Source of the DNA: Bryobacterales bacterium
Lineage (GTDB): Bacteria; Acidobacteriota; Terriglobia; Bryobacterales; UBA6623
Reading direction: 5' to 3'
DNA length: 64,000 bases
Assembly: GCA_028819215.1 (NCBI GenBank)
Contig: JAPPMG010000096.1
Span: forward strand, 189,318 to 253,317
Shown here: in pieces, positions 35,498 through 44,267 of the stretch
How the letters are laid out: every line of letters starts with the position of its first letter
Numbering within the stretch: the stretch's first letter is position 1
Translations under genes and position numbers: made by a program
The notes under the pieces: model-generated
Databases searched by the model: none
The model's input: only the letters and a program-made list of their open reading frames with translations
Told to the model about the DNA's origin: nothing

Positions 35498-36859
35498 CTA
35501 GATGACGGTCTCGGCGTAGTCGTCGACCACCCGTGAGCGGAAGGTGATCCGCTCGGCCGGGGCGGCCGGCGTGAAGTCGAAGTCCAGATACAGCCTGCCC
35601 TTCGCGAGCGACGAAACCGGGTTCAGGTCTGGGTCGGCCCAGCAGCGCCCGCCCAGGATGGCGCCGTCGCGCTTGAGATCCCGCAGGTAGGCGTTGACGT
35701 TTTCGACCACGTCTTCGACGTAGGTCGCGGTGATGTTGCGGTCGACCGCCCACATGTGCGAGCGCAGGATCTGCTCGTTGATCTTGTCGGCGATGCGCAC
35801 CACCGACAGGAACTGCCACTTCGGATCGTTCGAGCAGGTCCGGTTGCCCCACAGCCGCCAGCCGTTGGAGCGGATGACCGTCGTCACCTGGGAGGCGTTG
35901 AGCAGGTTGGCTTCCGAGTTGGCGTCGCCGAGCCCGAAGGAGACGAAGCGCGAGGCGCCGGCGATGCCGCGCAGCTCGCGGTTGGAGGGCGAGGCCCACC
36001 ATCCGACCTCGGCGTCGATGCGAGCCGTCAGCCCCGCCGCGTAGCCGGACAGGGGCCGGGTCTCGGTGCCCCCGCCGGCCGCCAGCACCTTCACGGCCGG
36101 GTCGACTGCCATCACGCGCCGGGAGCCCTGCGTGGCGCGGTAGGCCAGCGCGTCGGCGAAGACGATCGCGCGGCAGCGGTCCGCCACCGCGGCCAGCGCG
36201 CTCGCCACCGGCGCGGATTCGATGACCTGGCCGGCCGAGCGCGTCACCGTCGAGCTGAAGCCCGGCGCGATCAGGATGTCCGGAGTGCGGCCGGAGGCCT
36301 CCTCGGCCTCGCACAACAGCGGCGCGGCCGCAGCCACGTCGGCGGCGGTGACGAGCGAGATGTCCAGGTACTTATAGGTGACCTTGGCCGCATCGGCGGC
36401 ATCGGTCACGAACGTCGCGCCGACAGCCACCGTCAGGGTGCCGGCCTCGGCGTCGATCTCGTAGTCGGCAGCGACGACGGCTGTGCCGCCCTTCTGCTTG
36501 ACCGACACCTCGCTGACGCGGGCGTGCGCGAGCCGGACGACGGTCCCGGCAGGACCCCAGGCGGTCACCTCGTCGGCGACCGCCGTCACGTGCGTGTCCG
36601 GATCCAGGGCGTTGACGGCCGCGATGGCGGGCGCGCGGCCCTGGGAGTGGATCGCGGCGATCGCCGCCGCGATGGTGCCCTCGTCGCCCCACAGCTCGGC
36701 GGCCTCGCGCGCGCCGAGGGTCGTGCGCACGACGCCGGGCGGCCCGTCGAGCGAGGTGCCGACGATGCCGATGAAGGTCGCGCCGGAGGGCGCGACGGGA
36801 CGCGGGCCGGTAGTCGCCTCGACGACCTCGACTCCGTGCAGGTATGCGGGCGTTGCCAT
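35498..36859 (-). CDS. tail sheath protein (FI-like)
   Basis: A 453-aa protein: YLHGVEVVEATTGPRPVAPS, FIGIVGTSLDGPPG, then INRFVSFG-like ASRFVSFGLGDANSEAN and VIRSNGWRLWGNRTC, all typical of P2 FI contractile sheath proteins. Its presence shows a myovirus-type tail. A ~27-bp gap separates it from the fibre gene upstream. Confidence 0.93.
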   Translation of the reverse strand: MATPAYLHGVEVVEATTGPRPVAPSGATFIGIVGTSLDGPPGVVRTTLGAREAAELWGDEGTIAAAIAAIHSQGRAPAIAAVNALDPDTHVTAVADEVTAWGPAGTVVRLAHARVSEVSVKQKGGTAVVAADYEIDAEAGTLTVAVGATFVTDAADAAKVTYKYLDISLVTAADVAAAAPLLCEAEEASGRTPDILIAPGFSSTVTRSAGQVIESAPVASALAAVADRCRAIVFADALAYRATQGSRRVMAVDPAVKVLAAGGGTETRPLSGYAAGLTARIDAEVGWWASPSNRELRGIAGASRFVSFGLGDANSEANLLNASQVTTVIRSNGWRLWGNRTCSNDPKWQFLSVVRIADKINEQILRSHMWAVDRNITATYVEDVVENVNAYLRDLKRDGAILGGRCWADPDLNPVSSLAKGRLYLDFDFTPAAPAERITFRSRVVDDYAETVI

Positions 36860-36886
36860 GGCAGTTGCTCCTCTCTGTCTATCCGC

Positions 36887-38347
36887 CTAGCCGTTCACCA
36901 GCTGGACGAGACCTCCTCCGCCGCTACCCCCGGGCCCGCCAGGGTAGGTGGTGTCCCAGTCCCTGTCGGAGGGCCCCGCGGCCCCGGCCGTTCCGCCGGA
37001 GCCGACCGTGATCCGCAGCGTTTCGCCGGGCACGGTGTCGATCGTCTTCTCGGTCACCGACCCCGCCGCTCCGCCGGCTCCGTCGCGTTGGTAGCCGGTA
37101 TTGCCTGCGGCCTCCGTGCCGCCGTCTCCGCCGCTGCCGTAGGTGCCGGCCCCGGCCGCGCCGGCGACGGCGCGGCCCGCGGCCCCGGCGCGGGCGTGGC
37201 TCGAGGTCTCGGTCCCGGCAGCGCCGCCGGCCCCGCCCGCCGCGGAGGCCAGGGCGGAGGCTCCCCGGCGCACCGAGGACGCCCCTCCGGCGCCCCCCGC
37301 GGCTCCGGGGTTGCAGCCCTCGAATTCTGTGTAATCCCCGCCATGCTCAGGGTTCTGATCCGTGTAATCCCTCTCCCCGCACGTGGAGGCTCCCCCTCCG
37401 CCGCCGCCGGCCCCGACCAGCAGGGCCCGCAGCCGGGTGACCCCGGCCGGGACGGTGAAGTTGTAACTGCCGGGCGTCACGTAACGGCGAAACACGGCCT
37501 CCACTGCAGAGAGGCCACCTCCTCCCGAGCTCTTGGCCCGCTTGATGACGTAGGTCTTGTCGGTCGCTGCGGCGGCCGGCACCAGATCGGCAAGGCTCGT
37601 TTTGCCCTCCAGGGTCGTGACGCGGCCCCCCAGCGCGGCGATCGCCGCCGCGTTGGCCGCGATCCCCGCGGACGAGGCGCCGTCTTGCGTGCGCTCCTCG
37701 ACCACGATCGTGCCGTCCGCCTTGCCCTTGAGCTGGTAGACCGTGCCGTCGCCGGGCGCGCTGCCCAGCAGGGTAGCCAGCACCTTGCCGGCGCCCTCGT
37801 GCAGGCCCTTCGGCGTCACCGAGCGATCGCCCTTCGTCTTGTCGCCGGTCTCCGCTCCGGTGGCGTAGCGGGTCGAGCCGAACGCTTCCTCGCTGGCCGG
37901 GTCGGTGGCGCCGAAGACGATGTTGCCGCCCACGGTCACGGCGACCTCCGCGGCGGCGTTCTGGAACTCGATCACGGCGGCGATCGCCAGCGCGAGGCCG
38001 GTACCGGCCCTGGCGGCCTCGGCGCCGTTGCCCGTCCAGTACAGCAGCAAGGTCTCTGCGCCGGGCGGGTCCCCGGCCGTGCCGAAGATGCCGGCCTCGG
38101 TCACGCCGTAGCTGGCGTCGGGCTCGAAGTCCGCGCGGCAGGCGATCCGGCCGCCGGCTGCGGAGGGCCTGCCCGCGATGTCGGCCCGGTGGCGCTCGTT
38201 GCGCAGGGCGGCGCGATTGTCGTCGGCTTCTCCGCCGGGGCCCTGGCCGTCGCCGAGGGCCAGATGGGTCAGCTTCACCGCCGCGGTGCCGACGTGCGCG
38301 GCGCTGGCCAGCGCCGCCCGCCCCGCGTCCGTCCAGCGGAAGTTCAT
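36887..38347 (-). CDS. tail fibre with glycine-rich C-terminal adhesin domain
   Basis: A 486-aa protein. Residues 1-160 (MNFRWTDAGRAALASA, LTHLALGDGQ, ARADFEPDASYGVTEAGIFG-like) match the P2 gpH/phage-tail-collar N-terminus that docks on the baseplate. Residues ~165-290 are a shaft; ~290-486 are extremely Gly/Ala/Ser rich with GAGGGGGGAS, GGAGGASS and SGGGGLVQLVNG, like the polyglycine receptor-binding tips of some phage adhesins. No tail-fibre chaperone gene follows; the sheath gene is next. Confidence 0.85.
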   Translation of the reverse strand: MNFRWTDAGRAALASAAHVGTAAVKLTHLALGDGQGPGGEADDNRAALRNERHRADIAGRPSAAGGRIACRADFEPDASYGVTEAGIFGTAGDPPGAETLLLYWTGNGAEAARAGTGLALAIAAVIEFQNAAAEVAVTVGGNIVFGATDPASEEAFGSTRYATGAETGDKTKGDRSVTPKGLHEGAGKVLATLLGSAPGDGTVYQLKGKADGTIVVEERTQDGASSAGIAANAAAIAALGGRVTTLEGKTSLADLVPAAAATDKTYVIKRAKSSGGGGLSAVEAVFRRYVTPGSYNFTVPAGVTRLRALLVGAGGGGGGASTCGERDYTDQNPEHGGDYTEFEGCNPGAAGGAGGASSVRRGASALASAAGGAGGAAGTETSSHARAGAAGRAVAGAAGAGTYGSGGDGGTEAAGNTGYQRDGAGGAAGSVTEKTIDTVPGETLRITVGSGGTAGAAGPSDRDWDTTYPGGPGGSGGGGLVQLVNG

Positions 38348-38348
38348 G

Positions 38349-38885
38349 CTATGCCGTCGCTCCTTCGGACCCGAAGCGGGCGACCTGCAGCGCGCCGAAT
38401 CCGGCGGCCGCGACCGTCTCGGCGCGGAAGCCGGCCAGCGCCTCGACCTGCAAGTGCACGCTGGCGCGCTTGTGCCTCTCCAGCGCGGCGCGCAGGCTGT
38501 CGATGCTGTCCAGGGCGATCGACTCCGAGTTCAAGATCGAGACCCTGGCCTGCATGGCGGCGAGCTCGGCCTCCGCGTCCGGCCCCTCGGCGTAGTTGAA
38601 GACGGCCCCGGCCAGGCCTAGCACGCGCTTCAGCGCGGCGGGGGTGCCCTTCTCGCGGTGCACCCCGAAAGCCTCCGCGCAGAAGCGCCGCTTGACCGCC
38701 TCGGGCCAGCCCGGGTCCCAGGTCTCCACTCCCAGCGTCGCGGCCAGCCAGGGCAGCAGGGCCAGGGGGCACTTCCAGGGGTTCCACAGGTCCCGCAGCG
38801 GGACCGGCAGCTCGTCGATGCGCGCCGAGGCGGCGTCGACGGCACGCTCCGTCCGGCTCGCGTTGGGCGGCAGCAGGTCCTTCAT
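38349..38885 (-). CDS. gpI-like baseplate/tail protein
   Basis: A 178-aa protein: LLPPNASRTERAVDAASARI, PLRDLWNPWKCPLALLPWLA and VETWDPGWPEAVKRRF are hallmarks of P2 gpI. The DLWNP..cP...LpwLAw segment is diagnostic. The start overlaps the gpJ stop (ATGA). A wedge component of the baseplate. Confidence 0.92.
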   Translation of the reverse strand: MKDLLPPNASRTERAVDAASARIDELPVPLRDLWNPWKCPLALLPWLAATLGVETWDPGWPEAVKRRFCAEAFGVHREKGTPAALKRVLGLAGAVFNYAEGPDAEAELAAMQARVSILNSESIALDSIDSLRAALERHKRASVHLQVEALAGFRAETVAAAGFGALQVARFGSEGATA

Positions 38886-39775
38886 GCCAGGCTCACCTCG
38901 ATGGCGGAGGCGCGCGCCGCCTGGACGGCCGTCGCGGCGACGTCGGCGGCGGGGGCGGCCAGGTTCACGCTGAGGACGCCCGGCGCCTGAAGCGCGGCGA
39001 TCAGCACCGAGCGCGGGGTGCCCCGTCCGAGGGCGTGCAGGGAATCGGCGGCCTGGCGCACGGCGGCCTGCGCGGCCGCCAGCACCACGGCGGAATCGGG
39101 CCCGGAGCCGACCTGCAGCGTCGCCTCGATGCGGTAATCGACAATGTCGGCCGACCGCACGGCGAGGATGTCGCCCATGGGGCGCACCGTCTCTTCGGAC
39201 AGGGCGGCCTTGACCGTGTCGAGCAGCGCCTGCGGGGCAGCGCCGGTATCTGCCGGATCGATGATTGCGGCCAGGATCGTGATCGCGAGGCTGCCCGGGG
39301 CCGGGCTGGCGACGTGCACGTCCTTGACCCTGGGGTCGGCGTTGAGGGCGTGGAAGCGGTAGGCCGATTCGGGACCGGCGGTAGAGATCGAGGCCGGCCA
39401 CAGCAGCGCCCGGCGGCGCAGCCGCTCGTCGGACTCCATGACCGCCTCGACGGGCGGGTCGGCGTCCGGATCCGCCTCGATGACGGTCTCGCGCTTGAGC
39501 CCGAACAGGGCGACCAGGTTCTCCAGGTCGGTCCCGGTCGCGCGCGGCAGCATGCAGGCCTCGGCGCCGTCGTTGACGCGCCGGCGCACCAGGCCCTCGC
39601 GGAAGGCGCCCGTGCGCGTCCACTTGCGGCCCGGGTCGGACTCGGCTAGGCCGGCCAGCTCGGGATTATCCGCCACGGCGCGATCCCACCACTCCTCGAC
39701 CAGCGCGTCGAAGGCGAAATTTTCCACCGCGGCCGGCGGCGGGACCAGCGAGAGATCGATGGGGGAGCTGCTCAC
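38882..39775 (-). CDS. gpJ-like baseplate assembly protein
   Basis: A 297-aa protein. LDLSLVPPP-like IDLSLVPPPAAVENFAFDAL, GTDLENLVALFGLKRETV, RLRRRALLWPASISTAGPES and YRFHALNADPRVKDV are the baseplate J pattern of P2/Mu-type phages. It overlaps gpW upstream (ATGA) and gpI downstream, forming the V-W-J-I baseplate cassette. Confidence 0.92.
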   Translation of the reverse strand: MSSSPIDLSLVPPPAAVENFAFDALVEEWWDRAVADNPELAGLAESDPGRKWTRTGAFREGLVRRRVNDGAEACMLPRATGTDLENLVALFGLKRETVIEADPDADPPVEAVMESDERLRRRALLWPASISTAGPESAYRFHALNADPRVKDVHVASPAPGSLAITILAAIIDPADTGAAPQALLDTVKAALSEETVRPMGDILAVRSADIVDYRIEATLQVGSGPDSAVVLAAAQAAVRQAADSLHALGRGTPRSVLIAALQAPGVLSVNLAAPAADVAATAVQAARASAIEVSLA

Positions 39776-40110
39776 GCGGGCACCTCAAGTCCGATTCGGA
39801 CGGATTCGCCGGAGGGCAGGTAGACGCCCTCCAGCGACAGCGTCACGCGCCCGCCGGAGGCGCTCTGGGCGCGGATCCGGCGCAGGCGCAGGCGCGGCTC
39901 CCAGCGAGCCAGCGCGCCGGCCGCCTCGGCCTGGATCGCCGCCAGCAGGGAGGAGCCCAGGGGCCGGTCGACCAGCTCGTGCAGGCGCGAGCCGTAGCCG
40001 CGCAGCAGCACGCGGCTGCCGACGGGAGTCGTCAGGATGTCGCGCACGCTCTGGCGCAGGTGCGCGATGCCGCCCAGGGCCTTGCCGGTGGATGCGTCGA
40101 TGCCGGTCAT
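39772..40110 (-). CDS. gpW / gp25-like baseplate wedge protein
   Basis: A 112-aa protein: MTGIDASTGKALGGIAHLRQ, SVRDILTTPVGSRVLLRGYGSRL and DRPLGSSLLAAIQAEAAGAL are typical of P2 gpW/T4 gp25 with a lysozyme-like fold. It is structural, not catalytic. It overlaps gpJ by 4 bp and starts just after gpV. Confidence 0.92.
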   Translation of the reverse strand: MTGIDASTGKALGGIAHLRQSVRDILTTPVGSRVLLRGYGSRLHELVDRPLGSSLLAAIQAEAAGALARWEPRLRLRRIRAQSASGGRVTLSLEGVYLPSGESVRIGLEVPA

Positions 40111-40112
40111 GA

Positions 40113-40748
40113 TCAGGTCATCTTCGTCGTCGTCGCCAGGATCGTCCCGCCGGGGCCGGTCGGGTGAATGTGGTCGTTGAACGTCTGGCGCATCTCGGCC
40201 ATCGAGCCCAGCCCGTCGGAGACGTCCCCGCCCGCCGAGACGCCCCCGGTCGCGGAAATGTCGCCGGTCGCGGAGAGATTCCCGTCGACGGAGAGGTTGC
40301 CGGTGATCGCGACCCCGCCCGGTGCGGCGATCGTCGCGCTGCCGCCCTCTGGCAGGGTGACCTCCAGCTCGTGCGCCTCGGCGTCGTAGGAGACGATCGC
40401 GCCGTCGCGGTAGCGCGTCACTCGCTTGGATCCGGACGACTCCGGTGCGGAGAAATCGCCGGCATAGGAGCCGGGCAGGATCCACGCGGCGGACAGCTCG
40501 CCGCCGGGCGCCAGCAGCAGGACCTGCTCGTCGATCGAGGGCGGCCGCCAGTCGCGGTCCTCGCCGGCCGCGGCGGAGAGCCACGGCAGCCAGCCGGTCA
40601 GGGCGGGACTGCCGGCCGGGCCGTAGTCGGCGCGAGCGCGAGCCTTGGCCAAATCGAGTTCGGCGATCGTGCCGGCACGGACGATGTTCGCCTGGCGGCG
40701 AGCGACCTCGCCCAGGTCCAGGGCCGCGGCGGGCTTCTCGGGCGTCAC
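40113..40748 (-). CDS. gpV-like baseplate spike protein
   Basis: A 211-aa protein. RDWRPPSIDEQVLLLAPGGE marks the OB-fold, followed by a beta-helix of repeating GNLSVDGNLSATGDISATGG-type units and a C-terminal NDHIHPTGPGG, the H-x-H metal-binding tip of P2-like spikes. It punctures the outer membrane. It starts at GTG in a GTGA overlap with the preceding gene. Confidence 0.9.
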   Translation of the reverse strand: MTPEKPAAALDLGEVARRQANIVRAGTIAELDLAKARARADYGPAGSPALTGWLPWLSAAAGEDRDWRPPSIDEQVLLLAPGGELSAAWILPGSYAGDFSAPESSGSKRVTRYRDGAIVSYDAEAHELEVTLPEGGSATIAAPGGVAITGNLSVDGNLSATGDISATGGVSAGGDVSDGLGSMAEMRQTFNDHIHPTGPGGTILATTTKMT

Positions 40749-41437
40749 GCTCGCGCCTCCGGGTAGATCCGGTCGTAATCGTCGCGGTGCGGGATCCCGA
40801 TCTCCGGGGCGCGCGCCGAGAGCAGCTCGGCCGGAATGCCGGCCGGCTCCGGCAGCTCGATGTCGAAGTCCCCGGAGCGCGCCCGGAATTCCTGCATCCA
40901 GGTCACCGCCCAGAACGCGAAGCCCTTGCCGTCGGGTCGCGGCGAGTACAGGTTGGCGGCGCGGATCTCGCGCGGCTCGCCGATGTCGTTGCCGCGCGAG
41001 AACCCGGCGACAGCCGGGTCCAGCTCGGCGGCCGAGAAGCAGGCCTGCGGCCACAGCAGGACCCCGTCCTCGCCCTCCTGCCGGCGAGCCAGCTCGAAGG
41101 CGACGCGGGAGCCGATGCGAGCGGCTTGCGCGCCGTCCGGCTCGCCCTCGGCGGTGCGGCGGCCGATCGCCACGGCCGCCAGGCGGAAGTCGAGCCTGAC
41201 AGCCCCGCCGCCGTCGTCGGCTATGCGGTCGGCTGCCAGGCAGCCGGCGCGCAGCGCGGGAGCCGTCGACGGGAAGCGGTCCAGCTCGTGCGGCTCGAAG
41301 CGCCCTCCGTGGATCTCGCAGCGGACCTTGTCGGAGGCCAGCCAGAGATCGCTCGCCAGCATGCAGAAGGCGGCCAGCAGCCGCCGGGCCGGAGCGGCGG
41401 CCGGGCCGGCCGCGATCGCGCTCGAGCCTATGGTCAT
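40745..41437 (-). CDS. Mu gp37-like (DUF1834-type) phage protein
   Basis: A 230-aa protein starting MTIGSSAIAAGPAAAPARRL at 41437, in a 4-bp overlap with the gpG-like gene; the longer frame to 41524 is a shadow. Between gpG and gpV, Mu-like phages carry gp37, a tail-completion/terminator protein. FAFWAVTWMQEFRARSGDF and LPEPAGIPAELLSAR fit such a role. Assignment is mostly positional. Confidence 0.55.
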   Translation of the reverse strand: MTIGSSAIAAGPAAAPARRLLAAFCMLASDLWLASDKVRCEIHGGRFEPHELDRFPSTAPALRAGCLAADRIADDGGGAVRLDFRLAAVAIGRRTAEGEPDGAQAARIGSRVAFELARRQEGEDGVLLWPQACFSAAELDPAVAGFSRGNDIGEPREIRAANLYSPRPDGKGFAFWAVTWMQEFRARSGDFDIELPEPAGIPAELLSARAPEIGIPHRDDYDRIYPEARA

Positions 41438-41907
41438 GCCAGCGCCTCCGCGGCGGCGGCGGACAGCCACGCGTCGATGATGCCGTCCAGCTCGCGCTCC
41501 TCTTCGGGGCCGATGCCGAGCCATTCGCGGGCCGGCACGGCGGCCGGTCCGGCCGGCATGTCGGAAGTGCCGCCGAGCTGCTGGATGGCGGCGTAAATCA
41601 GGGAAGAGCCGGTCTCGAGCACGCTGCCAGAGACCGCGCTCTGGATCGAGTCCAGCAGGCTGCCCTCGGACAGCAGCAGGGACTGGCCGCCGTGGCGAGT
41701 CTTCTCGTAGGCGTCCGACCAGGGCTCCCAGGGAGTGCCGTCCGGGGCCGGCCCGCCGGCATCGATGCGGCGGCGGGTCTGACTCTCCAGCTCTGCGCCC
41801 AGCGCTTCCAACAGGTTGCCGGCGTCACCGAGGCCCGCGGCGAGCTTGCGCACGCGCAGCTCGAGGGCCGCCAGCTGCGGCGATTCGACCGTGATCGCGA
41901 GGCTCAC
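41434..41907 (-). CDS. virion morphogenesis protein (Mu gpG / P2 gpS-like)
   Basis: A 157-aa protein: LLEALGAELESQTRRRIDAG, PAPDGTPWEPWSDAYEKTR and LLLSEGSLLDSIQSAV with later YAAIQQLGGT are diagnostic for tail-completion protein S/Mu G, which joins tail to head. It starts 1 bp after the gp36-like stop. Confidence 0.92.
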   Translation of the reverse strand: MSLAITVESPQLAALELRVRKLAAGLGDAGNLLEALGAELESQTRRRIDAGGPAPDGTPWEPWSDAYEKTRHGGQSLLLSEGSLLDSIQSAVSGSVLETGSSLIYAAIQQLGGTSDMPAGPAAVPAREWLGIGPEEERELDGIIDAWLSAAAAEALA

Positions 41908-41908
41908 G

Positions 41909-42358
41909 CTAGAACATCCCCTTGACGCTGTCGCGGTCCATCACGCGAGCCGGCCCGGAGGCGACCTGCACGACCTGCGCGGCCCGGCCGGCGGCATCGG
42001 CGGGCGGGTCCGGGTCGACCGCGCCCAGGGATGCCTTGCCGGCCTCGATGTCCTTCAGCAGGCGGATCGCGCGATCGTAGCGATCGCGGATCTCTTCGGT
42101 GACCATGCCGGCATCGGCCGCCCGGCGGTAGGCGCCGATCTCGACGCACAGCCTGGTCAGCAGCCGCGGGACTGGATCCAGCGGCAGCCGGTGGCGCGCG
42201 CCGATGTAGGCGTCGATCTCGTCGGAGGCGTCGTCAAGGGCCTTCTCCAGGCGGGTCCAGGCGAACGCGTCCGCGGCGGCTGCCGCGTCGTCGGCCAGCT
42301 CGCGCAGGGCTTCGGCGCCCTGGCGGTCGATGCAGTCCTGGACGGTCGCGTACGCCAC
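41909..42358 (-). CDS. Mu gp36-like (DUF1320) head-tail connector
   Basis: A 149-aa protein: MAYATVQDCIDRQGAEALRE, LEKALDDASDEIDAYIGARH and RLPLDPVPRLLTRLCVEIGA are the DUF1320/Mu gp36 pattern, a head-completion protein. It follows the capsid gene after ~40 bp. Confidence 0.92.
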   Translation of the reverse strand: MAYATVQDCIDRQGAEALRELADDAAAAADAFAWTRLEKALDDASDEIDAYIGARHRLPLDPVPRLLTRLCVEIGAYRRAADAGMVTEEIRDRYDRAIRLLKDIEAGKASLGAVDPDPPADAAGRAAQVVQVASGPARVMDRDSVKGMF

Positions 42359-42400
42359 GGGTGCCCTCTATCCGCCTGCCTGTCCGGGCCTCGAGCCTCT

Positions 42401-43318
42401 CTAGCCGGTGCCGGTCGAGCCCACCGCCAGCTGCGGCAGGGTGTAGCCCGCCGCGCCGCGGGCGTGGACTCCCACCGGCAGCTTGCGCCGGTTGAACACG
42501 GCCGGGTGCTGCGGGTCGGTGATCATCTCGATCTCCGGCGCCTGGCGCAGTTGCCACAGGAACGGCTTGAGCCCGCCCGGGCCCTCGCCCAGCAGGAACC
42601 AGGCCGTCTTGGACGTCAGCCGCGAGCTGCAGACGACCTCGGCCGAGCCCTTGTAGGGGTTGGGCTTGTCGTCCAGCCGGTCGGCCTTCATCAGGATATT
42701 GGCCGTCGCCTTCAGCGCCGGCGGCACCAGCAGGATCTTCGGCATCAGCCCCAGCGGGCGGCCTTCCGGGTCGGCCATCTCCATCAGCGCGACCTCGGCC
42801 TTGCCGAAGGAGGCCTCCGCGTTCGCCTGGGTGTCGGCCTTGAGCGCCGCCGCGAGCTGGTTGTCGAACGTCTTCTTGCCCGACAGCGGGTGATCGTCGG
42901 CGAAGAACGCCTTGCCGTCCCAGCATTTGCCCTTCGACGCGTCGAAGGCGTTGTTGACCGCGCCGATCACCATCTCGTCCGGCCAGCGCCCCGCGGTCTC
43001 GCCCGCGCCGCGCATCTGGGCCGCGTACATGCCCAGCCGGTCATCGCTGAAATCGTTCTTGTCGATCTCGATGGTGGCCTCGTGGTCCTCGTTCTTCAGC
43101 GAGTAGCTGTAGGCTTCCAGCTGCTTCACGTGCCGCTCGTCCACCCACTCGCGCATCTGCGGGAAGTTGGACAGCCACGGGTACTCCTCGATCGCGGTCG
43201 TGGACGAAACCTCCAGCGCGATCATCGCGTACACCGTCGCGGCGCTGGCGTAGGCGTTGTTGAACGAGGCCTTCAGGGCCTGGAATACCAGCTCGATGTT
43301 GGATCTGTTCAGTTGCAT
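42401..43318 (-). CDS. major capsid protein (Mu gpT-like)
   Basis: A 305-aa protein. LVFQALKASFNNAYASA, EYPWLSNFPQMREWVDERHV, YSYSLKNEDHEATIEIDKND and CWDGKAFFADDHPLSGKKTF are hallmarks of the Mu major head subunit gpT (HK97 fold). It lies after the decoration protein as in Mu-type head modules. Confidence 0.94.
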   Translation of the reverse strand: MQLNRSNIELVFQALKASFNNAYASAATVYAMIALEVSSTTAIEEYPWLSNFPQMREWVDERHVKQLEAYSYSLKNEDHEATIEIDKNDFSDDRLGMYAAQMRGAGETAGRWPDEMVIGAVNNAFDASKGKCWDGKAFFADDHPLSGKKTFDNQLAAALKADTQANAEASFGKAEVALMEMADPEGRPLGLMPKILLVPPALKATANILMKADRLDDKPNPYKGSAEVVCSSRLTSKTAWFLLGEGPGGLKPFLWQLRQAPEIEMITDPQHPAVFNRRKLPVGVHARGAAGYTLPQLAVGSTGTG

Positions 43319-43353
43319 GACGATTGACTCGCTCCCCTCGCTTCGCTAGCTCG

Positions 43354-43761
43354 CTAGCGGGTCTCCACCCAGACGCCCTCGGAGTCGACGGCGACGACCT
43401 TGCCGGCCGAGGTCGCTCCGGCGGCGGTCTTGGTGACCGTCTGGTCGTCGAGGATGTAGGCCTTGCTCTCGCCGACTAAGGCCTTGCCGACCGCGGCATT
43501 GCCGGCCGCGTTCTCCCAGGCGAACACGCCCTTGCGCACCAGCACGTTGATCGCGCCATCGACTCCGTTGGTGTTGTCGGCGAAGTGCTCGGCGCGGCCG
43601 AGGACGACCAGGTTTTCCGCCTTCTTGCCGGGCTCGGCGTAGCCGCCGGCGGCCTTCACCACTAGGGCTCCGGCATAGATCTTCGTCGCCGCCTTGACCG
43701 GGGCGGAGATGTAGCCGCCCTCGCGGGCGGGGGTGTTGCGGTCCTTTGCCAGCGCTGCCAT
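43354..43761 (-). CDS. head decoration / DUF2190-like protein
   Basis: A 135-aa protein: MAALAKDRNTPAREGGYISA and KIYAGALVVKAAGGYAEPG with VLGRAEHFADNTNGVDGA resemble Mu gp33-like/DUF2190 capsid cement proteins between protease and gpT. A small beta-rich structural protein. Confidence 0.75.
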   Translation of the reverse strand: MAALAKDRNTPAREGGYISAPVKAATKIYAGALVVKAAGGYAEPGKKAENLVVLGRAEHFADNTNGVDGAINVLVRKGVFAWENAAGNAAVGKALVGESKAYILDDQTVTKTAAGATSAGKVVAVDSEGVWVETR

Positions 43762-43762
43762 G

Positions 43763-44267
43763 TCAGCCTGTCTCCTCCTTCGGGGCGTGCTCGCGCACGA
43801 ATTCGGGCGTCAGCCCGAGCGCGCCGAAGACGCGCTTCTCGTCGGCCGAGGCCGCCGAGGCTCCGGGCCCGCCGCTGCCGGGCAGGCCGGACGGCTGGGC
43901 GATCGCGGGCTGGTCTGCCAGGAACGCCTTGACCTTCGCCAGGCCGCCCTCGGCGCGGGCCCAGTCCTCGTAGTGCTTGCGCGCGGCGGGCACGATCTTG
44001 CCGGCCGCCTGGGCCTCGTCCAGGACGCGCTTGACTTCGGCCTCGCCCTCGGCCGCGGCGCCCTCGGCGAGCTTGCCCTCGGCGGTCGTGGCGCGCTGCT
44101 TCATGGCGTCGTACTGCGCCATCGGCACGAACTTGTCCGGCGGCGGCGCCGCGGCGGCGGCCTGGGCGGTGGCGAGGTCGCCCTTGAGCTTGCCGACGGC
44201 CGCGACCGCCTGCGCTTCGGTGGCGTCGGCCGCCAGGCCGAGCGCCTCCAGAATCTTCTTCAACATC
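43763..44267 (-). CDS. nested scaffold protein (Mu gpZ-like, internal start)
   Basis: Inside the protease gene an in-frame ATG at 44267 (MLKKILEALGLAADATEAQA) is preceded by GGAGGGATCG, an ideal ribosome-binding site. The 167-aa product is the helical scaffold half without the protease. Mu I/Z and lambda C/Nu3 use the same arrangement. Confidence 0.75.

Noticed and set aside
35756..38599. 947-codon open frame on the plus strand opposite the sheath and fibre genes
   Set aside because: It is the complement of well-supported tail genes; GC-rich codon bias leaves long antisense frames. The translation is Arg/Gly/Pro-rich and has no domain.
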